Notes under the pieces: model-generated
Told to the model about the DNA's origin: nothing
Seen by the model: the letters and a program-made list of their open reading frames with translations, nothing else
Databases searched by the model: none
Assembly: GCA_964550935.1 (NCBI GenBank)
Contig: CAZKBB010000009.1
Location: 1-59,989, forward strand
Length of the DNA stretch: 59,989 nucleotides
Direction of reading: 5' to 3'
Source: JBCBSP01 sp964550935
Lineage (GTDB): Bacteria > Pseudomonadota > Alphaproteobacteria > Caulobacterales > Maricaulaceae
Program-made: the position numbers and the translations under genes
Shown: one piece after another, positions 17,028-25,872 of the stretch
How positions within the stretch are numbered: the stretch's first letter is position 1
Layout of the letters: every line of letters starts with the position of its first letter

Positions 17028-18239
17028 TCAGGCGCTCTCCCCGTGAAGCGCGACGTCGACGCCCGTAATCTCGTCTTCCTCGTCCACGCGCAGCTTCATG
17101 ATGAGGCCCATCACCGACAAGATGACGAAAGTCACGATGGCGCAGTAGGCCGCGACCGCGAGCGCGCCCCAGGTCTGCGTCCAGATCAGCGGCAGGTCGC
17201 CTTCGAGTGCGCCGGGCGCGCCGCCGATGGCCTCGGCCGCGAACACGCCGGTCAGGACCGCGCCGATCAGGCCGCACACCCCGTGCAGGCCGAACGCGTC
17301 CAGGCTGTCGTCGTATTTCAACATCTTCTTCAGGCTGGTGATCGCGAAGTAGCCGCCCACAGCCGCCAGCGCGCCGATCACGAAGGCCGCATAGGGCTCG
17401 ACGAAGCCGGCCGCCGGGGTGATGCCCACAAGCCCAGCCACCGCGCCTGAGGCCGCCCCGAGCACGCTCGGCTTGCCCCGGAGCATCCACTCCAGAAGCG
17501 CCCAGGCGATGGCGGCGGTGGCCGCGGCGATCTGGGTCACCAGCGCGGCGTGCGCGGCGAGCGCGTTGGCGCCGAGCGCGGAGCCCCCGTTGAAGCCGAA
17601 CCAACCGACCCAGAGCAGCCCAGCCCCGATGACGGTCAGCACCAGATTGTGCGGCGGAGAGCCGTCCTTCGGCCACCCGCGGCGCGGGCCCAGCTTCAGC
17701 GCCAGAACGAGACCGGCCACGCCGGCGTTGATGTGCACGACCGCGCCGCCGGCGAAATCGAGCACGCCGGCGCCGTGCAGGAAGCCGCCGCCCCAGACCC
17801 AGTGCGCGACCGGCGCGTAGACCGCAAGCAGCCAGATCGGGGTGAAGATCATCCAGGCCTTAAAGCTCAACCGCTCCGCGGCCGCGCCGGCGATGATCGC
17901 CACGGTGATGATCGCGAACGTCATCTGGAACAGGATGAAGACGCTTTCGGGAATGCCCCCGGCGTCGGACTCCAGCGTCAGACCGTTCAGGAAAATCCGC
18001 TCGAACCCGCCGAACAGCGCCCCCTCGCCGCCGAACGCGAAGGAGTAGCCCGCGATCACCCAGGCCAGCGTGACCAGGCCCGCGGCGCCCAGCGCCTGCA
18101 TCAGGGTCGACAACACGCTCGTGCGCTTGACCATGCCGCCGTAGAACAGAGCCAGCCCCGGCACGGTCATCATAAGGACCAGCGCGCACGCGGTGAGCAC
18201 CCAGGCGACGTCGCCTGTTGCGAAGACGGCCTCGTCCAT
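17028..18239 (-). CDS. amtB: Ammonium transporter
   Basis: A 403-residue Amt/MEP/Rh channel with about 11 membrane segments. Pore histidines are visible in AVVHINAGVAGLVLALKLG and DAFGLHGVCGLIGAVLTGV, and GLALFYGGMVKRTSVLSTLMQ is a family block. There is no cleavable signal sequence; the N-terminus is periplasmic and short. The C-terminal tail (VDEEDEITGVDVALHGESA) matches the GlnK-contacting tail. A GlnK gene, usually next to amtB, is not seen on either side. A clean dyad 31 bases upstream may control it. Confidence 0.93.
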   Translation of the reverse strand: MDEAVFATGDVAWVLTACALVLMMTVPGLALFYGGMVKRTSVLSTLMQALGAAGLVTLAWVIAGYSFAFGGEGALFGGFERIFLNGLTLESDAGGIPESVFILFQMTFAIITVAIIAGAAAERLSFKAWMIFTPIWLLAVYAPVAHWVWGGGFLHGAGVLDFAGGAVVHINAGVAGLVLALKLGPRRGWPKDGSPPHNLVLTVIGAGLLWVGWFGFNGGSALGANALAAHAALVTQIAAATAAIAWALLEWMLRGKPSVLGAASGAVAGLVGITPAAGFVEPYAAFVIGALAAVGGYFAITSLKKMLKYDDSLDAFGLHGVCGLIGAVLTGVFAAEAIGGAPGALEGDLPLIWTQTWGALAVAAYCAIVTFVILSVMGLIMKLRVDEEDEITGVDVALHGESA

Positions 18240-18269
18240 GAACGGTCTCCCCTGCAGCCTTAGTCAGCA

Positions 18270-18287
18270 GCTTTGTCTGGACAAAGC
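18270..18287. promoter_or_regulatory. 18-base perfect dyad upstream of amtB
   Basis: GCTTTGTC-TG-GACAAAGC (18270-18287) is a perfect 8-2-8 dyad, starting 31 bases before the amtB start on the minus strand. It could be a protein operator or an mRNA hairpin in the leader. I could not find a convincing sigma-54 GG/GC promoter or NtrC pair beside it. The rest of the gap, 18240-18398, shows nothing else. Confidence 0.5.
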
Positions 18288-18398
18288 CTTGCGCGGGGAG
18301 GCGCGGGTGTCAGCGCGCGAGCGTCATTTTGCAGCGCAGCATCGTGGCGGCGCCGCACGATGAGGCAGCGATGTTCGCCCAGCGGGCGCCGGAGCAGG

Positions 18399-18779
18399 TC
18401 AGGCGTGCACGCTCTGCGCCTCGGTCACCTTGTAGACCAGATCGTCGCCGTCGGCCTCGTGGATGGTGACGTAATCGCCAACCCGCAGGGTGTGGTCGCC
18501 GAGCTTGTAGACCGGCTCGTCAGGGCCCTCATGCTCTTCGTCATAGTGGAAGAACCAGTTCGAGCCACGGTGGGTCAGCCAGCCGTCGGCCTTGTCCTCG
18601 TCGTCGGGCGAGAAGCGGATCACCGTGCAGGCCTTCTTGTGCTGGCGCCACAGATCGGCGTCGAGCCGGCCGTCCTTGTTGAGCGGCGCGGTGATGACAT
18701 AGCCCTGCTCGTCATCGCCTTCGGGAAAGCCGGCTTCAGGGTTGCGCCCGAGACGCAGGACGCAGCGGGTCAGAGCCAT
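18399..18779 (-). CDS. Conserved unknown acidic protein
   Basis: A 126-residue soluble, acidic protein with no signal peptide or membrane segment. It contains GYVITAPLNKDGRLDADLW, DGWLTHRGSNWFFHYDEEHE, and a C-terminal half suggesting a small beta fold (VYKLGDHTLRVGDYVTI). I do not recognise a named domain. It starts 34 bases after the universal stress protein stop in the same direction, so it is probably cotranscribed with it and could be stress related; that is inference from position only. Confidence 0.6.
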   Translation of the reverse strand: MALTRCVLRLGRNPEAGFPEGDDEQGYVITAPLNKDGRLDADLWRQHKKACTVIRFSPDDEDKADGWLTHRGSNWFFHYDEEHEGPDEPVYKLGDHTLRVGDYVTIHEADGDDLVYKVTEAQSVHA

Positions 18780-18813
18780 CGGATCGGTCCTTCTATGGTG
18801 CGGTACGTGCTCG

Positions 18814-19653
18814 TCAGTGAGCGATAAGGAGAGACGGGCCGTCAGTGGCGGACAGCAGCGTGCGCGTCACGCCGCCAAAAACGAATTGGGCGATTCGCGA
18901 ATGCCCGTAGGCGCCCGCGATGACGAGGTCGGCGTCTGCGGCGGCCTCGAGAATCGCCTCGCCGAGCCGGCCCTCGCGGTCGACCTCGACCGGGCGGCTG
19001 TCGACGCCGCGCGCGGCGAGCCAGTTGGCCAGGCGGTTCGGCGCGGCGGCGGCGCGGTCGTGGTAATCCAGATTGCGCTTGGAGTGCAGGATAATGACGT
19101 CGTCGGCCTGGCGCAGGATCGGCTCGGCCGCGAAGGCCGCGCGCGCGGCCTCCTTCGACCCGTCCCAGGCCACGCAGATCGTTTTCGCCGGCGTCGCGCC
19201 CTTGCGTGGCACGAAAACCGGTGCGGCCTCGTCGACCAGGCACGAGGCGGTGAAGTCGGCCAGAGAGCCGCGGCCCGCAGCCGCTTCGGGGCAGGTCACC
19301 AGAAGGCGCACCAGGCGCGCCTGCTCGGCGGCCTCGGACGGGCTGTCCGAGATGCGTCGGAAGGAGGCGCCGTCGCTCAACGCCTGGCGGTCGGCGAGCG
19401 CATCGCGGAAGCGGCGCTCGGCCTCCTCGCACGCCTTGTCGGTTTCTTCGCGCACCGCGTCGATGGCGGTGGTCACGACCGAGGCCCCGGCCGCGCCCGG
19501 CCCGGTCCACAGCATGTAGTTGGCCGGGTCCGGCTCCACGAACAGCCCGCGCACGTCGGCCCGGTAAGGCGCGGCCAGAGCCAGCGCGGCGGCGATCGGC
19601 GCGTCGTCGCTTTCACCGCCCTGGAGGGCGACAAGGATGCGTTCTTCGGCCAT
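18814..19653 (-). CDS. Universal stress protein, tandem-domain type
   Basis: A 279-residue protein with two UspA-like Rossmann domains. The C-terminal domain keeps an ATP-binding pattern: KTICVAWDGS at its first strand and GAYGHSRIAQFVFGGVTRTLL at its end (G-2x-G-9x-G-T). The N-terminal domain (RILVALQGGESDDAPI) is more diverged. Such proteins help cells survive starvation, oxidative or respiratory stress by unclear means. Followed closely by the unknown 126-residue protein; the two probably form one transcript. Confidence 0.85.
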   Translation of the reverse strand: MAEERILVALQGGESDDAPIAAALALAAPYRADVRGLFVEPDPANYMLWTGPGAAGASVVTTAIDAVREETDKACEEAERRFRDALADRQALSDGASFRRISDSPSEAAEQARLVRLLVTCPEAAAGRGSLADFTASCLVDEAAPVFVPRKGATPAKTICVAWDGSKEAARAAFAAEPILRQADDVIILHSKRNLDYHDRAAAAPNRLANWLAARGVDSRPVEVDREGRLGEAILEAAADADLVIAGAYGHSRIAQFVFGGVTRTLLSATDGPSLLIAH

Positions 19654-19763
19654 GAATTCCTCCGCTGACGGTTGCCGGATGACGCATCGTCCGGCTTTCC
19701 TATTACTTAAGCCCTTTCGCCGGCCGGCGGGAGGTGAGTAACCCGGTAAGGAGGCGGGACATA

Positions 19764-20405
19764 ATGGCGCGGGCCGTGATTGAGAAGGGCAAGCCGCGGG
19801 CCTGGCAACGCATGTTGTCCGGGCGCCGCCTGGATCTGCTCGACCCGTCTCCCTTCGACGTCGAGATCGACGACATCGCCCAAGGCCTGGCGCGCGTGGC
19901 GCGCTGGAACGGGCAGACCTCGGGCGATCACGCCTTCTCCGTGGCCGAGCACTCGCTCGTCGTTGAGGACGTATGCGCGCATCTCCAGCCCGCCTGGCCG
20001 GCCAAATGGCGCCTCGCCGCGCTCATTCACGATGCGCCCGAATACGTGATCGGCGACATGATCTCGCCCTTCAAGGCCCAGCTCGGCCCAGAGTACAAGA
20101 CCGTCGAGGCCCGGCTCGAAGGCGCCATCCATGCGCGCTTCGGCCTGCCTGCGGTGCTGCCCGAGGAGATCACCCGGACGATCAAGCGCGCCGACCGCAT
20201 CTGCGCCTTCCACGAGGCGGTCCAGATCGCCGGCTTCGGGGTGGAGGAGGCGCGAACGCTGTTCGGCCGGCCGCCGGCGGACATCCGAATCGAGATCGCG
20301 CCCTCGCCCGCTCACGAGGCGCAGGGCGCGTTCCTGGAACGCTTCCACGCGCTGCTCGCCGAACACGAAGCCGCGCCGCCGGGCCGCGCCGGGAGCCAGC
20401 GATGA
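19764..20405 (+). CDS. HD-domain phosphohydrolase (YfbR/YNK1-like)
   Basis: A 213-residue HD-family metal-dependent hydrolase. Metal-binding motifs are visible: HAFSVAEHSLVV, the IHDAPEY HD pair, and KRADRICAFHEA as the distal Asp. The family includes YfbR-like 5'-deoxynucleotidases. The ATG at 19764 is supported by AAGGAGG nine bases upstream, better than GTG 19734. Its stop overlaps the nrtR start (ATGA), which couples it to the NAD regulator and suggests, but does not prove, a nucleotide-related substrate. Confidence 0.8.
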   Translation: MARAVIEKGKPRAWQRMLSGRRLDLLDPSPFDVEIDDIAQGLARVARWNGQTSGDHAFSVAEHSLVVEDVCAHLQPAWPAKWRLAALIHDAPEYVIGDMISPFKAQLGPEYKTVEARLEGAIHARFGLPAVLPEEITRTIKRADRICAFHEAVQIAGFGVEEARTLFGRPPADIRIEIAPSPAHEAQGAFLERFHALLAEHEAAPPGRAGSQR

Positions 20406-21400
20406 GCGACCAAACCGCGCCCCACGCCGCGCCTCAGGCGCCGCAGGCGCTGCAGCTCGTCGTCGGACTGAACGCGGTGATCTTCGCGGTGCAGGAGGCC
20501 GAGCCGAAGGTGCTCGTCACCCGAGGCCCGAGCGGGGAGATCGCCCTGCCCTTCGGTCCGTTCGATCCTGAGACCCACCGCACCTTCGAGATCGGCCTCC
20601 GCGAATGGGTGCGCACCCAGACCGGCTTCGAACTCGGCTATGTGGAGCAGCTCTACACCTTCGGCGACAAGGGCCGCGAGGCGCCGCTGGCCGCGCTCGC
20701 CGGCGCGGCCGGATCACGCGTGATCTCGGTGGGTTATCTTGGGCTGACGCCTGAAGCGCGCGCCCTGAAGGGCACCGGGGCGCGCTGGGCGTCGTGGCGG
20801 CGCTTCTTTCCGTGGGAGGATCATCGCGACGGCCGCCCGGCCTGCCTGGACGGCGTGATCGAGCCGCGGCTGCGTTCCTGGGTCGACGAGGCGGCCGGCC
20901 CTGGCCGACGCGGCGCCCGCTACGGCCGGGTGCGCGCCACGTTCGGGCTCGACGGAGCAGCCTGGAACGAGGAACGCGCGCTTGACCGCTATGAGCTGCT
21001 CTACGAGGCCGGGCTCGTGGCCGAAGCCTGGCGCGACCAGGGGCTGGAACCCTCCGGCGAAGCGGTCGGCGAGCCCATGGCCTCGGACCATCGCCGAATC
21101 CTGGCGACCGCCATGTCGCGCCTGCGCGGCAAGATCAAGTATCGCCCGGTCGCGTTCGAGCTGATGGCCAGCGAATTCACGCTCTCCACCCTGCAGAAGG
21201 TCGTCGAGGGGATCGCGGGCTTTCCCCTTCACAAGCAGAACTTTCGCCGCGCGCTCGAGCGGGCGGGATTCGTGGAAGGGACCGGCCGGGTGGAGGCGCG
21301 CACGGGCGGGCGCCCGGCCGAGCTTCATCGGTTTCGCCGCGAAGCGATCACGCGCGGCGCCGCCCTCGGCCTCGCTATCCCCCGTCTCAAGGAGGGCTGA
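20402..21400 (+). CDS. nrtR: NrtR-type Nudix transcriptional regulator of NAD metabolism
   Basis: A 332-residue protein with an N-terminal Nudix-like domain that has lost the catalytic Nudix box, and a C-terminal winged helix: KYRPVAFELMASEFTLSTLQ, then VVEGIAGFPLHKQNFRRALE. This architecture is that of NrtR, an ADP-ribose-sensing repressor of NAD biosynthesis genes. The next operon is nadA-nadB-nadC, an ideal target, and repeated dyads lie between them. The N-terminal LQLVVGLNAVIFAVQEAEPK is typical of the family. It is coupled to the HD hydrolase by an ATGA overlap. Confidence 0.88.
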   Translation: MSDQTAPHAAPQAPQALQLVVGLNAVIFAVQEAEPKVLVTRGPSGEIALPFGPFDPETHRTFEIGLREWVRTQTGFELGYVEQLYTFGDKGREAPLAALAGAAGSRVISVGYLGLTPEARALKGTGARWASWRRFFPWEDHRDGRPACLDGVIEPRLRSWVDEAAGPGRRGARYGRVRATFGLDGAAWNEERALDRYELLYEAGLVAEAWRDQGLEPSGEAVGEPMASDHRRILATAMSRLRGKIKYRPVAFELMASEFTLSTLQKVVEGIAGFPLHKQNFRRALERAGFVEGTGRVEARTGGRPAELHRFRREAITRGAALGLAIPRLKEG

Positions 21401-21431
21401 GGGGACGGGCGAATCGCCCCCTTCCGGCCCG

Positions 21432-21476
21432 TGCAAGCGTTTTCTCGCTTGCATCCGGGGTTGTCAGGCGTATTAT
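21432..21476 (+). promoter_or_regulatory. Promoter and inverted repeat of the nadABC operon
   Basis: An 8-base perfect inverted repeat, TGCAAGCG and CGCTTGCA around TTTTCT, spans 21432-21453. Its right arm overlaps a possible -35 (TTGCAT, 21449-21454). A -10-like TATTAT follows at 21471-21476, sixteen bases on. This gives a plausible sigma-70 promoter for nadA; the inverted repeat might instead end nrtR transcription, although it lacks a T run. Confidence 0.5.
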
Positions 21477-21488
21477 TTACTCCACTTA

Positions 21489-21579
21489 GGCTCATAAAGA
21501 GCATAAGTTCCACCTCTTTTCGGAACCGGCGCGTGTCGCGCGCCGTTTTCTTCCGAGCAAGAAATGCTCATCACGAGCA
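21489..21579 (+). promoter_or_regulatory. Repeated NrtR-operator-like dyads upstream of nadA
   Basis: GGCTC-ATAAA-GAGCA lies at 21489-21503 and TGCTC-ATCAC-GAGCA at 21565-21579, sharing most of 19 positions including a trailing AAG. A third half-site, GAGCA at 21555-21559, makes an alternating array with a 10-base period before the second copy. These sit between the putative promoter and the nadA start (21617). Adjacent nrtR makes NrtR the likely binder; this is inference. Confidence 0.6.
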
Positions 21580-21616
21580 AAAGCCGGAGCGTGAAACCGG
21601 CGACAGGGAGCGGTCC

Positions 21617-22777
21617 ATGGACGGCATGACCATCAACCTCATCGATCAGCGTGACGGCAACGGCGCGGCGGCCGACAGCCCGCGCGACCCGCGCTGGCCC
21701 GACGTGTCCGAGCTTGTCTATGACGAGGCGGTCAAGGCGCGCGTGGATTACCTGTACGAGCGCGTGAAATCGGTCGTCACGCCGATGGAGTGGCCGCAAC
21801 ACGCGCCTGTCATCGACGCGATCTTGCGCCTGAAGGCGGAGCGCGACGCAGTGATCCTGGCGCACAACTACATGACGCCGGAGATCTTCAATTGCGTCGG
21901 CGACATCACCGGGGACTCCCTGAAGCTCGCCCAGGTCGCCGCCGAAGCCGAAGAGGGCGTCATCGTTCAGGCTGGCGTGCACTTCATGGCTGAGACCGCG
22001 AAGATCTTGTCGCCTGAAAAGACCGTGCTCATCCCAGACATGCGCGCAGGCTGCTCGCTCGCCGCCTCCATCACCGGTCGCGACGTGCGCCGCATCCGCG
22101 AGGCCTATCCCGACCTGCCGATCGTGACCTATGTGAACACCTCCGCCGAGGTGAAGGCGGAAAGCGATATCTGCTGCACATCGTCGAACGCGGTTCAGGT
22201 AGTCGAGGCGGTCGCGGCCCAGCGCGGCGTCGACACCGTCATCATGATCCCCGACGAGTATTTGGCCAAGAATGTCGCGGCCCAGACCGACATCAAGATC
22301 CTGACCTGGAAGGGTGCGTGCGAGGTGCACGAACAGTTCACGCCCGAGGACATCGCCGATCTGCGCGACGCGCACCCGGACGCGGTCATCTTGACCCACC
22401 CGGAGTGCCCGCCCGAGGTGATGGCCGAGGCCGATTTCGCCGGCTCCACCGGCGCGATGTCGGCCTATGTGAAGAACAATCAGCCGGCCAAGGCGATCCT
22501 GATCACGGAGTGCTCCATGTCCGACAACGTGTCGGTGGAGAACCCGGACGTGGCCTTTGTGAAGCCGTGCAATCTGTGCCCGCACATGAAGCGGATCACG
22601 CTTGAGGGCATTTACGAAGCGCTGCGGGATATGAAGCACGAGGTCACCGTCTCAAACGACGTCGCCGAGCGCGCCCGCGCCAGTGTCCAAGCCATGCTGG
22701 ACCTGCCCAAGTCCGCCACGCCGCCGCACTTCGACACCGGCCGCGCGGCCGTGCCGGTGCCCTACGTGGCGGTGTGA
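21617..22777 (+). CDS. nadA: Quinolinate synthase A
   Basis: A 386-residue 4Fe-4S enzyme that condenses iminoaspartate with dihydroxyacetone phosphate to quinolinate, the second step of de novo NAD synthesis. Cysteines in MRAGCSLAASI, KPCNLCPHMKRI and neighbouring blocks are as expected for cluster ligands; VILAHNYMTPEIF, THPECPPEV and GSTGAMSAYV are family motifs. ATG 21617 is chosen for the AGGGAG site six bases before it. It overlaps nadB (GTGA). Confidence 0.95.
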   Translation: MDGMTINLIDQRDGNGAAADSPRDPRWPDVSELVYDEAVKARVDYLYERVKSVVTPMEWPQHAPVIDAILRLKAERDAVILAHNYMTPEIFNCVGDITGDSLKLAQVAAEAEEGVIVQAGVHFMAETAKILSPEKTVLIPDMRAGCSLAASITGRDVRRIREAYPDLPIVTYVNTSAEVKAESDICCTSSNAVQVVEAVAAQRGVDTVIMIPDEYLAKNVAAQTDIKILTWKGACEVHEQFTPEDIADLRDAHPDAVILTHPECPPEVMAEADFAGSTGAMSAYVKNNQPAKAILITECSMSDNVSVENPDVAFVKPCNLCPHMKRITLEGIYEALRDMKHEVTVSNDVAERARASVQAMLDLPKSATPPHFDTGRAAVPVPYVAV

Positions 22778-24357
22778 GCGCGCCCGAAGCGCAGCTCATG
22801 ACGCAGCGCCCCTCCTCCCGCGGCCCGTCCGTTACGCAACCGCCCGTCGTCATCGTCGGTGCGGGCGTGGCGGGTTTGCGCGCTGCGCTGGCGTGTCCTG
22901 CGCCGGTGATCCTTCTGACCGGCGCGCGGCTCGGCGAGGGCACGTCCACCGGATGGGCCCAGGGCGGCGTCGCCGCGGCGCTCGGGACCGACGACAGTCC
23001 TCATCGCCACGCCGCCGACACCATCCGCGCCGGGGCGGGCCTTGTCGACGCTGCAGCCGCCCATGTGCTGAGCCGGGAAGGCCCCGCCGAGGTCGAGGCG
23101 CTGCATGCGCTCGGCGCGCCGTTCGAGCGCGATTCGGACGGCGCCTGGTCGTTGTCGCGCGAAGCCGCTCACGGCGTCGCGCGCGTTGCTCGCGTGAAGG
23201 GCGATCAGGCCGGCGCAGGCATGCTCGCCGCGCTGATCAAGGCGGTTCAGGCCGCCCCCCATGTCGAAATCCGCGAAGGCTGGCGCGCCGAAGCGCTTCT
23301 GCCCGCCCAACGCGAAGGCTGCGCCGGCGTTCTGGCGCGCGACACCGGCGGTCGAGGTGTTCCGATCCCGGCGCGTGCGACGATCCTCGCGACCGGCAGT
23401 CTATGCGGGCTCTACGCCGTCACGACCACGCCCTGGACCAGCCAGGGCGGCGCGCTCGCCATGGCCGCCCGGCTCGGCGCGGTGATCCAGGACGCCGAAT
23501 TCATCCAGTTCCACCCGACCGCGATCGATGTGGGCCGGGACCCCGCCCCGCTCGCCACCGAGGCGCTGCGCGGGGAAGGCGCGACGCTGATCGACGCGAA
23601 GGGCGAGCGCTTCATGCGCGCGGTCCACGCCGATGCAGAACTCGCCCCGCGCGACGTGGTCGCCCGCGCCGTGCACCGACAGGCGCAGTCGGGCAAGGGG
23701 GCGTTTCTGGACGCGCGCACCGCGGTGGGCGAGGCGTTCCCCGAGCGCTTCCCATCGGTCTTCGCCAAGTGCATGGAGGCGGGCGTCGACCCGCGCATCG
23801 CGCCGATCCCGGTCGCGCCGGCGGCGCACTATCACATGGGCGGGGTCGCCGCCGACCTGAACGGCTTTACCGGCGTGCCAGGGCTTTATGCGGCCGGCGA
23901 ATGCGCCTCGACCGGCGTACACGGCGCCAACCGCCTCGCCTCCAACTCGCTGCTTGAAGGTTTGGTCTTTGGGCGACGCGCCGGCGAGGCCGCCGCGCGC
24001 GCCGAAGCGCTCGAACCCGGCGCGACACCCTCGCCGCCGCCCGCTCTGACAGGCCCCGCGCTGCAGCGCCTGCGCCAGGTGATGAGCGCGGAAGCCGGCG
24101 TGGAGCGCAACGCGAAGGGGCTGGATCGCCTGATCGGCGTGATCGACGCGATCGAGGCGCGAACGGGCGAAACCGCCGCGACGCTCGCCGCGCGCTTCGT
24201 TGCGGTCTCCGCTGCGAACCGTCAGGAAAGCCGCGGCGGGCATTTCCGCACCGATCACCCGACGCGCGCCGATAAGCCCGCCCATTCCCGCCTGACACGC
24301 GACGGCCTGACGGCGATCGATCGCGCGCAGACGCAAAGCGCCGGGATCGCCGAATGA
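22774..24357 (+). CDS. nadB: L-aspartate oxidase
   Basis: A 527-residue FAD flavoprotein oxidising L-aspartate to iminoaspartate for NadA. The dinucleotide-binding motif VVIVGAGVAGLRAALAC is near residue 25, with TSTGWAQGGVAAALG, and the active-site region EFIQFHPTAIDVG, HYHMGGVAAD, and the flavin-contacting GLYAAGECASTGVHGANRL. It starts at a GTG overlapping the nadA stop and ends overlapping nadC (ATGA). The N-terminus is slightly longer than usual, with about 20 extra residues before the FAD motif. Confidence 0.95.
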   Translation: MSAPEAQLMTQRPSSRGPSVTQPPVVIVGAGVAGLRAALACPAPVILLTGARLGEGTSTGWAQGGVAAALGTDDSPHRHAADTIRAGAGLVDAAAAHVLSREGPAEVEALHALGAPFERDSDGAWSLSREAAHGVARVARVKGDQAGAGMLAALIKAVQAAPHVEIREGWRAEALLPAQREGCAGVLARDTGGRGVPIPARATILATGSLCGLYAVTTTPWTSQGGALAMAARLGAVIQDAEFIQFHPTAIDVGRDPAPLATEALRGEGATLIDAKGERFMRAVHADAELAPRDVVARAVHRQAQSGKGAFLDARTAVGEAFPERFPSVFAKCMEAGVDPRIAPIPVAPAAHYHMGGVAADLNGFTGVPGLYAAGECASTGVHGANRLASNSLLEGLVFGRRAGEAAARAEALEPGATPSPPPALTGPALQRLRQVMSAEAGVERNAKGLDRLIGVIDAIEARTGETAATLAARFVAVSAANRQESRGGHFRTDHPTRADKPAHSRLTRDGLTAIDRAQTQSAGIAE

Positions 24358-25220
24358 GCACGTCGGCGGCCGCCGACGTCCCGCCCCTGCCGCCCGGGAT
24401 CGCCGAGGCGCTGGCCAGGCGCGCGCTTGAGGAGGATTTAGGCGGTCGCGGGGACGTCACCTCACTCGCCGTCATCCCCGAGACTGCGGCTGCGCGCATG
24501 CGCATCGCCGCGCGCGACCCTGGCGTGCTGGCCGGGCGGGCGCCGGCCGCGGCCGCGTTCGCGCTGGTCGATCCGGCGATCAAGCTGCGCTGGATGAAGC
24601 GCGACGGGGACCGGCTCGACGGCGGCGCGATCATCGCCGACATTGAGGGCCCCGCGCGCGCGATCCTGACCGCGGAGCGCACGGCGCTGAATTTCCTGGG
24701 CCGGATGAGCGGGATCGCGACGCTCACCGCCGCCTACGCCGAGGCGGTGCGCGGGACGGGCGCGGTCATCGCCCATACGCGCAAGACGACGCCCGGCCTT
24801 CGCGCGCTCGAGCTTCAGGCGGTGCGCGCCGGGGGCGGGGCGAGCCATCGCTTCGGCCTCGGCGACGCCATCCTGATCAAGGACAACCATGTGGCGGTCT
24901 GCGGCTCGGTCGGCGAGGCGGTGCGCCGCGCGCGGGCTTTCGCCGGTCACATGACCCGCGTCGCGGTGGAGATCGACCGGCTCGACCAGCTCGATGAGGC
25001 CCTCGCGGCCGAGGCCGAGAGCGTGCTTCTGGACAATTTCACCCTCGAGGATCTCGCCAAGGCCGCGCGCCGCGCCGAGGGCCGCGCCACGCTCGAAGCC
25101 TCCGGCGGGGTCACGCTGAAGACCGTGCGCGCCATCGCCGAGACCGGCGTGGACGTGATCTCGGTGGGCGCGATCACCCACTCCGCGCCGAATTTCGACG
25201 TCGGGCTGGACGCGGTCTAA
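24354..25220 (+). CDS. nadC: Nicotinate-nucleotide pyrophosphorylase (carboxylating)
   Basis: A 288-residue type II phosphoribosyltransferase converting quinolinate and PRPP to nicotinate mononucleotide, carbon dioxide and pyrophosphate. Motifs: LEEDLGGRGDVTSLAV, LTAERTALNFLGRMSGIAT, HTRKTTPGLRALE, HRFGLGDAILIKDNH, and GVTLKTVRAIAETGVDVISVG. All phosphate and quinolinate-binding basic residues appear in place. It is the last gene of the nadABC operon. Confidence 0.95.
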   Translation: MSTSAAADVPPLPPGIAEALARRALEEDLGGRGDVTSLAVIPETAAARMRIAARDPGVLAGRAPAAAAFALVDPAIKLRWMKRDGDRLDGGAIIADIEGPARAILTAERTALNFLGRMSGIATLTAAYAEAVRGTGAVIAHTRKTTPGLRALELQAVRAGGGASHRFGLGDAILIKDNHVAVCGSVGEAVRRARAFAGHMTRVAVEIDRLDQLDEALAAEAESVLLDNFTLEDLAKAARRAEGRATLEASGGVTLKTVRAIAETGVDVISVGAITHSAPNFDVGLDAV

Positions 25221-25761
25221 GCCGCGAGCCAGCGCTTCATGTGCGGAAAGGGCTGGCGGTCGCTCCCGTCGCCGAACGGCGGCGGCGCCGCGCACAGCCC
25301 CGTCGCGGCGAGCATGCTTACGCCGGGGAACAGCCCCATGCGCAGCTGCTGGTCCAGAATGCGCGGGTCGCCGCCTGCGGCCGCGCCATAGCCGCCCGCC
25401 TCGAAGATGCAGTCCGGATCGACGCCGATCTGGTGCGCCGCCGCCTAGGGCCAGGCGATGGAAACAGGTCGGTGTGGGCGAGGCCCCTCGCCTCGGGATG
25501 CGCCTGCGCCAGCGCGGCGAGCGAGGCGTCCACGTCATCGCTGATCGCGAGGCGCCAGCGGATCGGCACGGCGGCGAGGCGCCCGGCCTCATGAAGCAGA
25601 TCGCCGGGCGCGGCCAGCTGCGCGGCGTCATAGACAAGGGCGCCGGCCCTGATCGCCACGCCTGGAAGAAAGCTCGTGGCGGCGATTTCGCCCGGCGTGC
25701 AGATCAACTCGATGCGTTCAAGAAATTCCAGGATGGGCGCGAGCGCGTCGGCGTGCTTCAT
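25217..25761 (-). pseudogene. Frameshifted and interrupted unknown gene
   Basis: From ATG 25761 the minus strand reads a coherent protein (MKHADALAPILEFLERIELI ... HTDLFPSPGP), then continues in another frame after about 25465 as AAAHQIGVDPDCIFEAGGYG ... FPHMKRWLAA, with a TAG stop overlapping the nadC stop. Besides the frame change there is an in-frame TAG between AWP and AAAHQ (about 25446). The two halves look like one alphaproteobacterial conserved protein of about 180 residues, function unknown; the DLLHEAGRLA block resembles a degraded metal-binding helix. A sequencing error could also cause this. Confidence 0.65.
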
Positions 25762-25872
25762 GGCGAGCGATGTTGAGGTTGCAACGCTAACCCGCCGCGT
25801 CACGCCTCGCTATTCCCGGCGAATCTTAAACAGAACCTTCGCCGCCAGCCGATATCGAGGGCCGACCCCCGC

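Noticed and set aside
21432..21453. Rho-independent terminator after nrtR
   Set aside because: The inverted repeat has no following T run on the plus strand and overlaps a plausible nadA promoter.
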